From Cloacimonetes bacterium UBA6097 (GTDB taxonomy: Bacteria; Cloacimonadota; Cloacimonadia; Cloacimonadales; Cloacimonadaceae): a stretch of 64,000 bases of DNA. Below, in pieces: positions 8,461 through 17,397 of this stretch. The first letter of the stretch is position 1; each line of letters opens with the position of its first letter. The position numbers and the translations under genes were made by a program. Below the pieces are notes generated by a model that was not told the DNA's origin, did not search any database, and saw nothing but the letters and a program-made list of their open reading frames with translations. The DNA lies in contig DIWV01000003.1 in assembly GCA_002435865.1 (NCBI GenBank), positions 10,650-74,649 of the forward strand, in the 5' to 3' direction.

Positions 8461-10893
8461 ATGACTGAAGACAATTACAAAGAACTTACCCTGGAAAAAG
8501 AAGAACGGGAAACTTTATTCCGGTGCATTTTTGAACAATCATCGGAAGGCATCCTCATCTTTCAGAAAAACGGCAAGATTATGCTGATGAACGATACTTT
8601 CTCAACAATGCTGGGGGTTCCTATCCTGGACGTAGTCGGCATACCGGTGTGGGAAATGGAACATTTGATGAAGCCTGATGTGAAAATCAGCAAGCAGTTT
8701 ATCCTGGGTGAACAGCGTATTAAAGAAATCCTCAGCAAACCTCAGCCAAAACCTCTGGAAATGGAATTACAGTTTTATGACAATCATCATAAACTCCATG
8801 CTTTTAAACAAATACTAATTCAGATAACTACCCATAAAGAACCAATTTTCGCGCTGATTATGTCTGATGTTTCTGCAACAAAACACTCAGAAATAATAAC
8901 AAAAATCATGCACCAGATCAGCCATGCCATCAATGTAACTGACTCTCTGGATGATTTATACAAACTTATTCATGAAGCTTTATCCCAACTTCTGGATGTT
9001 ACTAATTTTTATATTGCTGAGTATGATAAAAAAAGCAATCTTATAACTTTCCCATATATGGTTGACCAGATTGCACCCGATGATTCACCTGTTGAAGCAG
9101 ATAATGAGCAATCGCTTACTGCTCAATTGATTTCAGAAGCCAAGACTCTCCTGCTTAATGAAGATGATATCAAAAAAAGAACAAAAAACAAAGGAATCGG
9201 TGCTAATAGTAAGAATTGGCTCGGCGTTCCCCTGTTGATTTCAGGTGACGTTATAGGTGCATTAGTCTTGCAAAGTTATGATAAAACAGACCAGTATGAC
9301 AATGAGGACAGGTTGCTTTTGGAATCGATTTCTGAACATATAGCCTATGCTTTGCAGAAAAAGCAATCCGACGAATCTATTACTGTTCTGATTCAAGCCA
9401 TTGAGCAAGCCGGAGAAGGTATTATCATCTTTACACCTGAAGGTTTTATCCGCTATGTAAATACTATCTTCGAGAAAATCACCGGTTACAGTCGTAATGA
9501 ACTTCTGGAAAAACCTTTTGAATTTTTACCTTTTGAGCCTAGCAACAGAGATGAGATGCAGCGTCAATGGATTAGGGTACGCAGTTCCCAACCCTGGCAT
9601 GGAAAAATCGAAATGGTCCGCAAGGATAATCAGCGCATCACTCTTGATATGGTTGTTAAGCCGGTTATTGATGCTGAGGGAAAACTATCCAGCATCATAG
9701 CCAGTTGCAATGATATTACTTATCAGATTCTGCGTGACGAACAGCAGAAGCGCGTGCAGAAACTCGAGGCAATTGGACGTTTAACCGGAGGTATAGCACA
9801 CGATTTTAATAATATCCTGAGTGCAATAATAGGGTATACCGAGCTTGCTACCGATGGCGTCGAAGATGATTCTGAGACAGCAAAAAATCTTACTGAAGTC
9901 TTGAAATCCGCTTCCCGGGCTAAAGAAATGATACAACACCTGATTTCTTTCAGTAAGCAGGAGGAATCAAAGACTGAAACTATTGATTTTATTGATCATG
10001 TAAAAGAAGCAGTTCGTTTTCTAAGGTCATATCTACCTCGTTCAGTGATGATTAATGAAGACTATTTAACTGAAGAAGCCACTGTTTTGGCAGTACCGGG
10101 ACAGATGCATCAAATCCTTATAAACCTGGGTACCAATGCTATGCAGGCTATGCCAAACGAAAGCGGATTTATCCGTATTAGTGTTGACACTGTTGCCTTT
10201 TCCAGTAAGGATATGGTTGCTTATCCCGAATTGGAACAATGCCAGCATGTTCGCTTAAAGGTTATAGATAACGGTTCAGGCATCGACCAGGCAATCGTTG
10301 ACCGGATATTTGATCCTTACTTCACTACCAAATCCTCAAGCCTGGGTACAGGACTAGGACTTGCAATAGTACACAACATTGTCCAATCCCATCATGGTGC
10401 TATCAGGGTCATCAGTGAACCCGGAAAAGGAACAACCTTTATTGTACTTTTACCGTTATATAATACAGTTTGCTGGCCACCTTCAACATTGGAAGTAATC
10501 GAGGAAAATGACTTTAACGGAAATGAACATATTATGTTTGTTGACGATGAGCCTATGCTGGTAAATGTTTTTTGCCAGGGACTCATTAAACTTGGGTATA
10601 AAGCTAAAGGATTTACAGACCCAAGGAAAGCCCTGGATTATTTTATCAACAACCGCGATGCGGTTGACCTTGTTGTGACAGATACTACTATGCCATTCAT
10701 AAACGGAATTGAACTGTCTGTAAATATGCTGGAGCGCAAACCGGAACTGCCGATTATTCTTTGCACCGGTTTTACTACATTGATTTCTGCTGATGAAGCA
10801 GCTAAAAAAGGTATCCGTGATTTTATTATGAAGCCATATTCCACAAAAGATCTGGCTGCAAGAATCCGACACCTGATTGATGATAAAGATTGA
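8461..10893 (+). CDS. Cytoplasmic PAS-GAF-PAS hybrid histidine kinase with receiver domain
   Basis: 810 aa with no signal peptide or membrane helix. Order: PAS (about 15-140), GAF (about 145-300), second PAS (about 305-425), HisKA with GGIAHDFNNIL (His447), ATPase domain (DNGSGID, TGLGLAIV), and receiver domain with acidic pair VDDE, phosphoacceptor Asp741 (VVTDTTMP) and conserved Lys (MKPYS). The H-box with HDFNN is the HisKA subtype typical of PAS-linked soluble kinases. The signal is unknown; GAF and PAS suggest a small-molecule or redox cue. It lies 12 bases downstream of ackA, so acetyl phosphate or energy state is an attractive but unproven input. It has no partner response-regulator gene nearby. 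Confidence 0.92.
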   Translation: MTEDNYKELTLEKEERETLFRCIFEQSSEGILIFQKNGKIMLMNDTFSTMLGVPILDVVGIPVWEMEHLMKPDVKISKQFILGEQRIKEILSKPQPKPLEMELQFYDNHHKLHAFKQILIQITTHKEPIFALIMSDVSATKHSEIITKIMHQISHAINVTDSLDDLYKLIHEALSQLLDVTNFYIAEYDKKSNLITFPYMVDQIAPDDSPVEADNEQSLTAQLISEAKTLLLNEDDIKKRTKNKGIGANSKNWLGVPLLISGDVIGALVLQSYDKTDQYDNEDRLLLESISEHIAYALQKKQSDESITVLIQAIEQAGEGIIIFTPEGFIRYVNTIFEKITGYSRNELLEKPFEFLPFEPSNRDEMQRQWIRVRSSQPWHGKIEMVRKDNQRITLDMVVKPVIDAEGKLSSIIASCNDITYQILRDEQQKRVQKLEAIGRLTGGIAHDFNNILSAIIGYTELATDGVEDDSETAKNLTEVLKSASRAKEMIQHLISFSKQEESKTETIDFIDHVKEAVRFLRSYLPRSVMINEDYLTEEATVLAVPGQMHQILINLGTNAMQAMPNESGFIRISVDTVAFSSKDMVAYPELEQCQHVRLKVIDNGSGIDQAIVDRIFDPYFTTKSSSLGTGLGLAIVHNIVQSHHGAIRVISEPGKGTTFIVLLPLYNTVCWPPSTLEVIEENDFNGNEHIMFVDDEPMLVNVFCQGLIKLGYKAKGFTDPRKALDYFINNRDAVDLVVTDTTMPFINGIELSVNMLERKPELPIILCTGFTTLISADEAAKKGIRDFIMKPYSTKDLAARIRHLIDDKD

Positions 10894-10909
10894 TGTGTGA
10901 ATTAATTTT

Positions 10910-11170
10910 ATGAGAATAGACCTGTTGCTAAACAAACTTTGTCTGACCAAAACACGCAGCATCGCCAAAAATGCCTGCGATAAAAATTTAGTCTGGTTGA
11001 ACGGGAAACATGCCAAAGCCAGTCATGAAGTAAAGGCAGGGGATTTGATCCGTTTTGACCTATATAGCTTTAAGCATGAGATTGAGATTCTGGAAATTCC
11101 TGCCGGCAATGTTGCTAAAAAAGACCTTTCTAAATATTATAGACTTCTGGATAAATCCGCCATAGAGTAA
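10910..11170 (+). CDS. S4-domain RNA-binding protein (Hsp15/RqcP-like)
   Basis: 86 aa, almost entirely one S4 domain (residues about 1-60): RIDLLLNKLCLTKTRSIAK, then a basic strand-turn with VWLNGK, and VKAGDLIRFDL. This family binds structured RNA, often 50S-associated tRNA or 23S rRNA; Hsp15 and RqcP act in rescue of stalled large subunits. It is shorter than E. coli Hsp15 and close in size to the Firmicute RqcP type. It starts 17 bases after the kinase stop with no strong ribosome site, and is followed 8 bases later by a membrane protease gene. The family is clear, the exact cellular role is not. Confidence 0.82.
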   Translation: MRIDLLLNKLCLTKTRSIAKNACDKNLVWLNGKHAKASHEVKAGDLIRFDLYSFKHEIEILEIPAGNVAKKDLSKYYRLLDKSAIE

Positions 11171-11178
11171 ACAGAGTT

Positions 11179-12159
11179 TTGACCTTAAGATTAAAAATAA
11201 TTCTCACTTTTTTGCTCCTGATATTTGCAGCTTCAGTTTATTCAGTTGATTGGCAAACATGGAGATACGGAGACATCAGAGTCTGGTCTGCCCCAAAAGA
11301 CACTGCCTATGCTAATATTATCGTAAAAAGACTTCACCAAAGGATTAACGCTTTCCAGATTCAGTTGGGAGTCTATCCGGTCAAGCCCCTGATTATCAAA
11401 ATCCTTCCCAACCGAAAGGAATACAGTTTGCTTACATCAGGCAAGGGTAAGCTTGTAGAATCCAGTGAAGCTTTTTATTCACCAGCTGAACAAATCATAT
11501 ATGTTCGTAGCCCCGACCAGATTTCCCTGGAAAGTTATGACAATGTGCTCATGCATGAGTATATCCACTGGTTTCTGGATGAGACGTTGAGCAATGTTCC
11601 CCTATGGTTTCATGAGGGTATGGCTTTTTATTTTTCGGGACAATTCGGCTTTCAGGCTTATTATGATTTTACACGCTACAGGTTCATGGGATACCACATT
11701 TCCCTGAATGAAATGGCGGAAAACTATCCTGCAGATAAAAGCTACTGGAATATGTTTTATCTCACCTCAGCTTTTGCCATCAGTAACCTGGAATCTAATA
11801 GAAATGTCCAGTGGCAGGAATTCTGGAACTCTGTTGGTTTCATATACAACCGTTCAAGTATCACACAATCTACAAAGAGTGATTTTATCAAAGTGTTCAA
11901 TGCAGCATATCATATGTCTTTGTATGCTTACAGCAAAGACTATGACAAAGTACTCAGAAGATATGGATGGCAATTTCCATTTGTTGGTATTAATGTTATT
12001 ATATTTGCTCTGTTACCTTTTGTGATAATTGCAGCCTGGCTCAAAAACCGCAGAAAAATGAAGGCATTACCTGAATCTGAAGAAGATATAACAGAAGAAG
12101 ATCAAACTGCTGAAGAGGAAACTCAATCCCAAAAAACCGAAACTGATTTTATAAAGTAA
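11179..12159 (+). CDS. Membrane-anchored gluzincin (peptidase MA-like) metalloprotease
   Basis: 326 aa. N-terminal signal or anchor helix (residues 5-22), an extracytoplasmic domain with zinc motif HEYIH (His126, Glu127, His130) and a third ligand Glu146 within PLWFHEGMAFYF, the arrangement of peptidase MA-type gluzincins. A second membrane helix near residues 270-292 is followed by a basic stretch and an acidic, Glu/Thr-rich tail. So the protease domain faces the periplasm and the tail the cytoplasm. The start is TTG with a weak AGAG site; no in-frame ATG lies before the signal sequence. The substrate is unknown. It is the last gene of the rightward run starting at ackA. Confidence 0.8.
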   Translation: MTLRLKIILTFLLLIFAASVYSVDWQTWRYGDIRVWSAPKDTAYANIIVKRLHQRINAFQIQLGVYPVKPLIIKILPNRKEYSLLTSGKGKLVESSEAFYSPAEQIIYVRSPDQISLESYDNVLMHEYIHWFLDETLSNVPLWFHEGMAFYFSGQFGFQAYYDFTRYRFMGYHISLNEMAENYPADKSYWNMFYLTSAFAISNLESNRNVQWQEFWNSVGFIYNRSSITQSTKSDFIKVFNAAYHMSLYAYSKDYDKVLRRYGWQFPFVGINVIIFALLPFVIIAAWLKNRRKMKALPESEEDITEEDQTAEEETQSQKTETDFIK

Positions 12160-12515
12160 TTATCTCTCTTAATGTGGTCCATTCTACCCAAATATTTTTG
12201 TTTGCTTTTTTTGTATTCTGAATTAAACTTAATATAAATGGTGAATTTATTACCTAATTTATTTATTAACCGTCAACTATGTTCGTAAAAAACAAACTTG
12301 ACAATAGATTGACAAAAATGTTTATGGAACTAAGTCGTTTACGACAAAGACATAGAAATGTTGTCATAAACTTAACAACACACAACGAAGTCATTTCGGA
12401 TGGATAAAACTTTAGTGTAGGCTTTATAAAGTTTTTGAAGATTAAATAAAGGATTCCCTAATGTTAAAATGGATTATTTTACGGGATGATTATCAATAAA
12501 AGGAGCAATGAGCTA
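12160..12515. other. Intergenic region with hairpin, possible promoter and mini-ORFs
   Basis: 356 bases without a recognisable gene. Contents: a TTGACA at 12298-12303 with TTTATG 17 bases on (weak promoter candidate) and a second TTGACA at 12309; an inverted repeat at 12337-12371 described separately; and a mini-ORF at 12461-12499 (12 codons plus stop) preceded by AAAGGA. Just after it, AGGAG (12501-12505) leads to a two-codon ORF whose stop overlaps the start of the next gene as TAATG. Confidence 0.5.
12337..12371. repeat. Inverted repeat (possible operator or RNA hairpin)
   Basis: GTTTACGACAA (12337-12347) faces TTGTCATAAAC (12361-12371); 10 of 11 positions pair, with a 13-base spacer. There is no T-run after it, so it is not a terminator. 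It lies just downstream of the TTGACA boxes, about 145 bases before the next start, where an operator or leader hairpin could act. Confidence 0.45.
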
Positions 12516-12959
12516 ATGAAAAGCAGAATATACCAAATATTAACCGATGCCGCAGACTTTAAGGTTATCTTTTTTGGTTGTAACCATATAGATATGTTCT
12601 ATAATGGATTGGAAGGATTCAGACGCTTAATCTATAAGAAAAATCCTAACCGACCTGAACCCAAGAAACCGGATTATCCGATTGTACATGAAACCTTTGT
12701 TGCTGCAGGCAAGAATTACGAAGAAATATATTCAACCTGGATGAGTCAGTTGCTGGCGTTTACTCAAAAACACCATTATCTTCCGCTTGCAGTTGATACA
12801 ATTAAACTGGATGATAAATCCCTTGAACTTCAGGCATCTTTCCGCGTTGCAATGAAAAGAGATAAACCTAATGTTCCTCTTAAAGCTGTAACAAGACAAC
12901 CTGCAAAACTTGAAAAAGTAAAATCAGGATATCAAATTACGATTACATTTGATGTATAG
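12516..12959 (+). CDS. Conserved-looking protein of unknown function
   Basis: 147 aa from the ATG at 12516; an alternative in-frame ATG at 12486 adds ten residues but has no ribosome site, while AGGAG lies 10 bases before 12516. I do not recognise the family. The protein has no signal peptide or membrane helix, and looks globular with mixed charge: an aromatic N-terminal half containing FFGCNH, a Lys/Pro-rich stretch (NPNRPEPKKPDYP), and a C-terminal beta-rich end. The start codon overlaps the stop of a two-codon ORF (ATGAGCTAATG), which may couple translation. It converges on copA, with stops 5 bases apart. It stands alone after a long leader region. Confidence 0.7.
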   Translation: MKSRIYQILTDAADFKVIFFGCNHIDMFYNGLEGFRRLIYKKNPNRPEPKKPDYPIVHETFVAAGKNYEEIYSTWMSQLLAFTQKHHYLPLAVDTIKLDDKSLELQASFRVAMKRDKPNVPLKAVTRQPAKLEKVKSGYQITITFDV

Positions 12960-12964
12960 ATAGA

Positions 12965-15205
12965 TTACAACTTAACCTTTCTTAATAAATTGGCGTTGGT
13001 GACAACCGTAACTGAGCTTGTTGCCATCGCCATTTCTGCAATTATCGGATGCAATAATCCCATTACTGCCAAAGGAATGGCAACTAAATTATAAAAGAAG
13101 GCCCAAAACAGATTCTGTTTAATCTTTGTAAAAGTTGCTTTGGATAATTTAATGGCTGTAATCAGATGCTCAAGTTCACTTCTGACGATTGTTATATCTG
13201 CTGCTTCCATGGCAATATCTGTACCCTGCCCCATTGCTATACCAATATCAGCCTGTTTCAATGCAGGCGCATCATTAATTCCGTCACCCACCATTGCGAC
13301 CGCACCTAATTGTGATTGCAGATTACGGATTTGAATAGCCTTGTCTTCAGGCAGCACATTTGCCAGGACACGCTCAATACCACATTGCTTTGCAATTGCT
13401 TGTGCCACAGTTTCATTGTCTCCACTCAGCATGACAGACATGATACCCATCTTTCTTAATTCTTTGACTACAGATGCTGCTTCCGGTTTTACAGTATCAG
13501 CAACCAACAAACAACCCAATAGACGTACTTTATCCGCAAGAAAAACTCTGGTAGCATAGCTAAACTGAGCCAAAGGCATATCTTTGACTATTGCTTTGAT
13601 ATCAAGTCCCTGCTCAATTATAAAATCTTCACTGCCGGCAAAATACATGTTATTTTCAATCTCTGCCTGAATGCCTTTACCGGGAGTTGATTTGAAGTTT
13701 TGTATCGGGTATAAGTCCATGCTCAACGCTTTGGCAGATTTGACAATCGCCTGTGAAATAGGATGCTCAGAGCCGGATTCCAGAGATGCGCTCAGCTTTA
13801 GTAACTCATTTTCAGGAATACCAACAGGAATTTGCTTTACTAATTCAGGTTTGCCATAAGTCAATGTTCCCGTTTTGTCAAAGACCATAACTTTTATGTC
13901 TTTCATTCGTTGTAAAGCTTCTCCGCTTCTGATCAGAATGCCTTTACCTGCACCTATCCCGCTGCCCACCATCAAAGCTGTGGGAGTAGCCAGTCCCAAA
14001 GCACAGGGACAAGCAATTACCAGTACGGCAATTGTCGCCATAATAGCAGCTCCAAGCCTGTCTTGTATGATCACTGACCAGGGTATGTATTTTCCAAAAA
14101 TCTCACTAATCTGCAGGATTTTATCAGGAAACATAAACCAGGTAAAGAATGTAAGTCCTGCTAATACCATCACAATAGGAACAAAAACTCCTGTGACTTT
14201 ATCTGCCAGAACCTGGATGGGTACCTTGGAATGCTGTGCATCTTTTACCAGCTTTACTATCTGTGCCAGGAATGTATCTTTGCCAATCAAGGTGGCTCTG
14301 ATAATCAGCCTTCCTTCCTGGTTAACAGTAGCGCCAATTACAGCATCTCCCTCTTTTCTGGTTGCAGGCATAGCTTCACCGGTAGCCATAGACTCATCAA
14401 CACTGGAGATTCCTTCAGTTACAATACCATCTGTAGGTATTTTGCTTCCCGGTTTTACTATCAGGAGGTCACCTACTTTTATCTTATATACAGGAATTTC
14501 AAATTCTGTATCATCTTTCCATAAAATTGCTGTTTTAGCACCAAGATTCATCAATTTGCGGATCGCTTCACTGGCTTTCCCCTTGGCCCTGCTTTCCAGG
14601 TACCGTCCGGTCAGGTGAAAAGCAATAATCATGGCTGCTATTCCGCTGAAATCTGCCAGTTTGATGAATAAGGATAAAGGACCTGTAACAACTGCTGCGA
14701 TAGTACCAAGTGCAATCAGGACATCCATATTGGCAGAACCGTGCCTGACTGATTTGAAAGCCGAAATGTAAACCTGATGAGCAGGAATCAACATTGTTGC
14801 CAAAGACAACCCTGTCATAACAAGAACATTGAGAATATGAGAAGAAAACAGCATCCTGCCGTAGAGCATGTGGGGAAACATAATTGCCATTACGACCAAA
14901 GTCAGTGCCCAGCCAGTTATCATACGCCTATAGGCAGTCTTCTGAGCTTTTACGTAGATATCTTCCTGTTCTGTCTCGTCTTCAGGCGAAGGGATGTCTC
15001 TTACTTTATACCCTGTATTGGAAATTACTTCTTTTAGCTGTTCAAGAGTTACTGATTTGTCTTCAAACTCAATTGATGCTTCTTCCAAAGGAAGATTAAC
15101 ATTGGCAGAAGAGACACCCTTTGTTTTAACCAGAGCTTTTTCCACTGCAGCGCTGCAGCTTGCACAATGCATCCCGTCTATTCCGAGATTTATAATTTGT
15201 TTCAT
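12965..15205 (-). CDS. copA: Copper-translocating P1B-type ATPase
   Basis: Exports Cu(I) across the inner membrane using ATP. 746 aa with one N-terminal heavy-metal-binding domain (GMHCASC, Cys14 and Cys17), then the eight-helix P1B layout: TGEAMPAT actuator loop, CPC metal site (Cys399-Pro-Cys401), phosphorylation Asp443 in DKTGTLTYG, the HP motif (SEHPISQA), GDGINDAP hinge, and last-helix residues including MATSSVTVVTNANLL, matching the Cu+ subgroup. The ATG follows an AAGG site. No CopZ chaperone or copper repressor is adjacent. It converges on the unknown gene at 12516 and is followed upstream by a separate EamA transporter, so it appears monocistronic. Confidence 0.95.
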   Translation of the reverse strand: MKQIINLGIDGMHCASCSAAVEKALVKTKGVSSANVNLPLEEASIEFEDKSVTLEQLKEVISNTGYKVRDIPSPEDETEQEDIYVKAQKTAYRRMITGWALTLVVMAIMFPHMLYGRMLFSSHILNVLVMTGLSLATMLIPAHQVYISAFKSVRHGSANMDVLIALGTIAAVVTGPLSLFIKLADFSGIAAMIIAFHLTGRYLESRAKGKASEAIRKLMNLGAKTAILWKDDTEFEIPVYKIKVGDLLIVKPGSKIPTDGIVTEGISSVDESMATGEAMPATRKEGDAVIGATVNQEGRLIIRATLIGKDTFLAQIVKLVKDAQHSKVPIQVLADKVTGVFVPIVMVLAGLTFFTWFMFPDKILQISEIFGKYIPWSVIIQDRLGAAIMATIAVLVIACPCALGLATPTALMVGSGIGAGKGILIRSGEALQRMKDIKVMVFDKTGTLTYGKPELVKQIPVGIPENELLKLSASLESGSEHPISQAIVKSAKALSMDLYPIQNFKSTPGKGIQAEIENNMYFAGSEDFIIEQGLDIKAIVKDMPLAQFSYATRVFLADKVRLLGCLLVADTVKPEAASVVKELRKMGIMSVMLSGDNETVAQAIAKQCGIERVLANVLPEDKAIQIRNLQSQLGAVAMVGDGINDAPALKQADIGIAMGQGTDIAMEAADITIVRSELEHLITAIKLSKATFTKIKQNLFWAFFYNLVAIPLAVMGLLHPIIAEMAMATSSVTVVTNANLLRKVKL

Positions 15206-15285
15206 AATCTTTCGCCTTAACTGAAATTATCTTTATATATAAAATAATGCATTATGTGTATTCAGACAAAGCTTATATAAGGGCT

Positions 15286-16194
15286 TTAGAGCAGAATATC
15301 CTTTTTACCTGTCTGCTGCCACAGGATTCCGCCAATAATCAGAACTAAACCTGCAATAGTAGATAAAGCTATTGTTTCTCCCAAAATCCGGTTTATGAAC
15401 AACAGGGAAATAAAAGGAGTAATAAAGATAAGATTGGTCACCCTGGCAGTGCTCTTTGCCCTTTGCAAAGCCATTAACCAAAGAATAAATGTTATACCCA
15501 TTTCAAAGACACCTACATACGCAGAGCTGACAAGAGCATATTTATTGGGAAATTCTGCTTGTCCCATAGCATAAGCATAAATGAAAACATACATGTAGCC
15601 AAAGATAAAAATCCAAAACAGCTTTACCACTTCATCGCGTTTATCCCTGACGTTAAATATCCAGAATATTGCCCAGATTAAAGTTGAAGACAAAGCCAAG
15701 ATAACACCCACGGGTTCTTTGAAACTCATCGTGCTAAAATCACCCCTGAAAGCGATTATTACTGCTCCGCAGAAACTAACAAGCACACCGCTTAGGTCTC
15801 GAAACCGGGGCTTTTGTTTCAGAAGCGGAATTGCCAGCAGAGCCAACATTATTGCCCAAATGTAATTTAACGCCTGTGCTTCCTGAGCAGGCAGCCTGTC
15901 ATACGCTTCAAGTAAAACAGAATAGTAGAGAAAGGGATTAAGAAAACCCAGTATGGCTGACCTGATTAAATCTCTGCGTGTTCCTTGTGTAAGTAAACCT
16001 GTCTTTTTCTGCAGCAGGATTACTATAAAGATAACTATTGCCGAGAAGAAACTGGCATTCAGGAGCAATTGGATAGGATTCTGGTATCTCAGGCTTATCT
16101 TAAAAGCTGTTGATATTGTTGACCAGAATACTATGGCAAGGCCTGCAAACAAATAACCGGAATATTGTTTCTTTCTGTCAGATTCACTTTTCAT
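15286..16194 (-). CDS. EamA/DMT-family transporter
   Basis: 302 aa inner-membrane protein with about ten hydrophobic helices in two EamA repeats (roughly residues 12-140 and 155-290). The start of each repeat shows the usual pattern: FAGLAIVFWSTI in the first, GVILALSSTLIWAIFWIF in the second. Members export or import amino acids, nucleotide precursors or other metabolites; substrate cannot be read from sequence. GAGGA sits 4 bases before the ATG. It is transcribed away from the AI-2E transporter gene with 139 bases between starts, and lies 80 bases upstream of copA, so a joint transcript is possible. Confidence 0.88.
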   Translation of the reverse strand: MKSESDRKKQYSGYLFAGLAIVFWSTISTAFKISLRYQNPIQLLLNASFFSAIVIFIVILLQKKTGLLTQGTRRDLIRSAILGFLNPFLYYSVLLEAYDRLPAQEAQALNYIWAIMLALLAIPLLKQKPRFRDLSGVLVSFCGAVIIAFRGDFSTMSFKEPVGVILALSSTLIWAIFWIFNVRDKRDEVVKLFWIFIFGYMYVFIYAYAMGQAEFPNKYALVSSAYVGVFEMGITFILWLMALQRAKSTARVTNLIFITPFISLLFINRILGETIALSTIAGLVLIIGGILWQQTGKKDILL

Positions 16195-16273
16195 ATATCC
16201 TCATCCAAGATAACACCTAATTCCATTCACAATTTCCTGTCAATCTAAGGAGGGCGCATCTCTAAAATATTTA

Positions 16274-16302
16274 TTGACATCAATATACTCAGGCAGGATA
16301 AT
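16274..16302 (+). promoter_or_regulatory. Sigma70-type promoter for the AI-2E family transporter gene
   Basis: TTGACA (16274-16279), 17-base spacer, then GATAAT (16297-16302), 5 of 6 matches to the -10 consensus. It ends 31 bases before the GTG start at 16334. The spacing and position make it one of the better promoter candidates in the window. Confidence 0.5.
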
Positions 16303-16333
16303 GTGTATACTAAAATTAGGCAGGTAACAGGCA

Positions 16334-17395
16334 GTGAATATTTTAAGAAAGGAAATCCGTTGGATTAGATTATTACTTACAGTTATAGCACTTCCGATTA
16401 TCGTTATAATCCTTAAGGAGTTAAAATCAATTTTTATTCCTCTTATCTTTGCCATTTTCCTTAGTTTTGTTTTTGCTCCTCTCATTACTTTTTTAACAAA
16501 AAAGAAAGTGCCAATGGGCATAATCATTGTTTTGATGTTTGTTATCATCCTGATGTTCTTTGCCTTAGTAGGAGGCATTTTTTATGCTGCCTTCGATTCT
16601 TTCATGGCAGAGTTCCCCATCTATCAGCAGAAGCTTACAGCCTTAACCGAGCAAACTCTTGCTTATCTGCAGAATATTGCCAACAGAGTTGACATAGCTC
16701 TTTCGGGGCTTTTTAAGCTTGATGCCACTAATCTCTTTGCAGGTAGTGATTTTTCCTTAACCAGGATGATTTCAGGCACCATGGGCTCATTTGTAGATTT
16801 TGGAGTCAATTTGTTCTTAACGATGTTTTTCCTGATGTTTATCGTTGCAGGAACAGGTAAACTTGAACACAGAGTGCAAAAAGTCCTGACTGAAGACCAC
16901 AAACAAAGAACCCTGAGCACCATTACAAATATCCAATCCCAGATCCAGAAGTATCTGTTTAATAAAACACTGATAAGTTTGGGTACGGCTGTAACAGGTA
17001 TGCTGTTTATGCTGATTTTCCGGGTTGATTTTGTGATTATTACAGGCATCATGCTTTTTACCTTAAACTTCATTCCCAATATTGGATCTATCATAGCTTC
17101 ATCTTTCCCGATAATGATAAGCCTTTTAAGCTATGGATTTGGTTGGAGGTCTGTAGGTATGATGATAACAATCATCATGACTCAGATGGTTTGGGCTAAT
17201 ATCATTGAGCCCAAATTAATGGGAGAAAGGCTTAATCTTACTCCGATTATGGTGTTAATTTCTTTGGTTTTCTGGGGCTGGGTCTGGGGTATCGTCGGAA
17301 TGGTCGTGGCAGTACCAATTACTTCTGCCATCAATATAATTATAAAGCAGTTGGACGAAGATAATATAATTTCTGCTGTTATCAGCGGTTCTTAA
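16334..17395 (+). CDS. AI-2E family transporter (UPF0118/PerM-like)
   Basis: 353 aa polytopic membrane protein. Hydrophobic segments near residues 10-50 (two or three helices), a soluble helical stretch about 75-140, then five helices including the family signature region FTLNFIPNIGSIIAS and a C-terminal VVAVPITSAINIII. The family includes autoinducer-2 exporters and Na+/H+ antiporters, so the substrate is open. The start is GTG; no in-frame ATG precedes the first helix. The stop is 2 bases from the stop of the convergent HAD phosphatase gene, with no terminator between. Confidence 0.87.
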   Translation: MNILRKEIRWIRLLLTVIALPIIVIILKELKSIFIPLIFAIFLSFVFAPLITFLTKKKVPMGIIIVLMFVIILMFFALVGGIFYAAFDSFMAEFPIYQQKLTALTEQTLAYLQNIANRVDIALSGLFKLDATNLFAGSDFSLTRMISGTMGSFVDFGVNLFLTMFFLMFIVAGTGKLEHRVQKVLTEDHKQRTLSTITNIQSQIQKYLFNKTLISLGTAVTGMLFMLIFRVDFVIITGIMLFTLNFIPNIGSIIASSFPIMISLLSYGFGWRSVGMMITIIMTQMVWANIIEPKLMGERLNLTPIMVLISLVFWGWVWGIVGMVVAVPITSAINIIIKQLDEDNIISAVISGS

Positions 17396-17397
17396 AG

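Noticed and set aside
13875..14618. A 247-codon ORF on the plus strand within copA
   Set aside because: It is the antisense shadow of a well-conserved copper ATPase, with no ribosome site or recognisable family.
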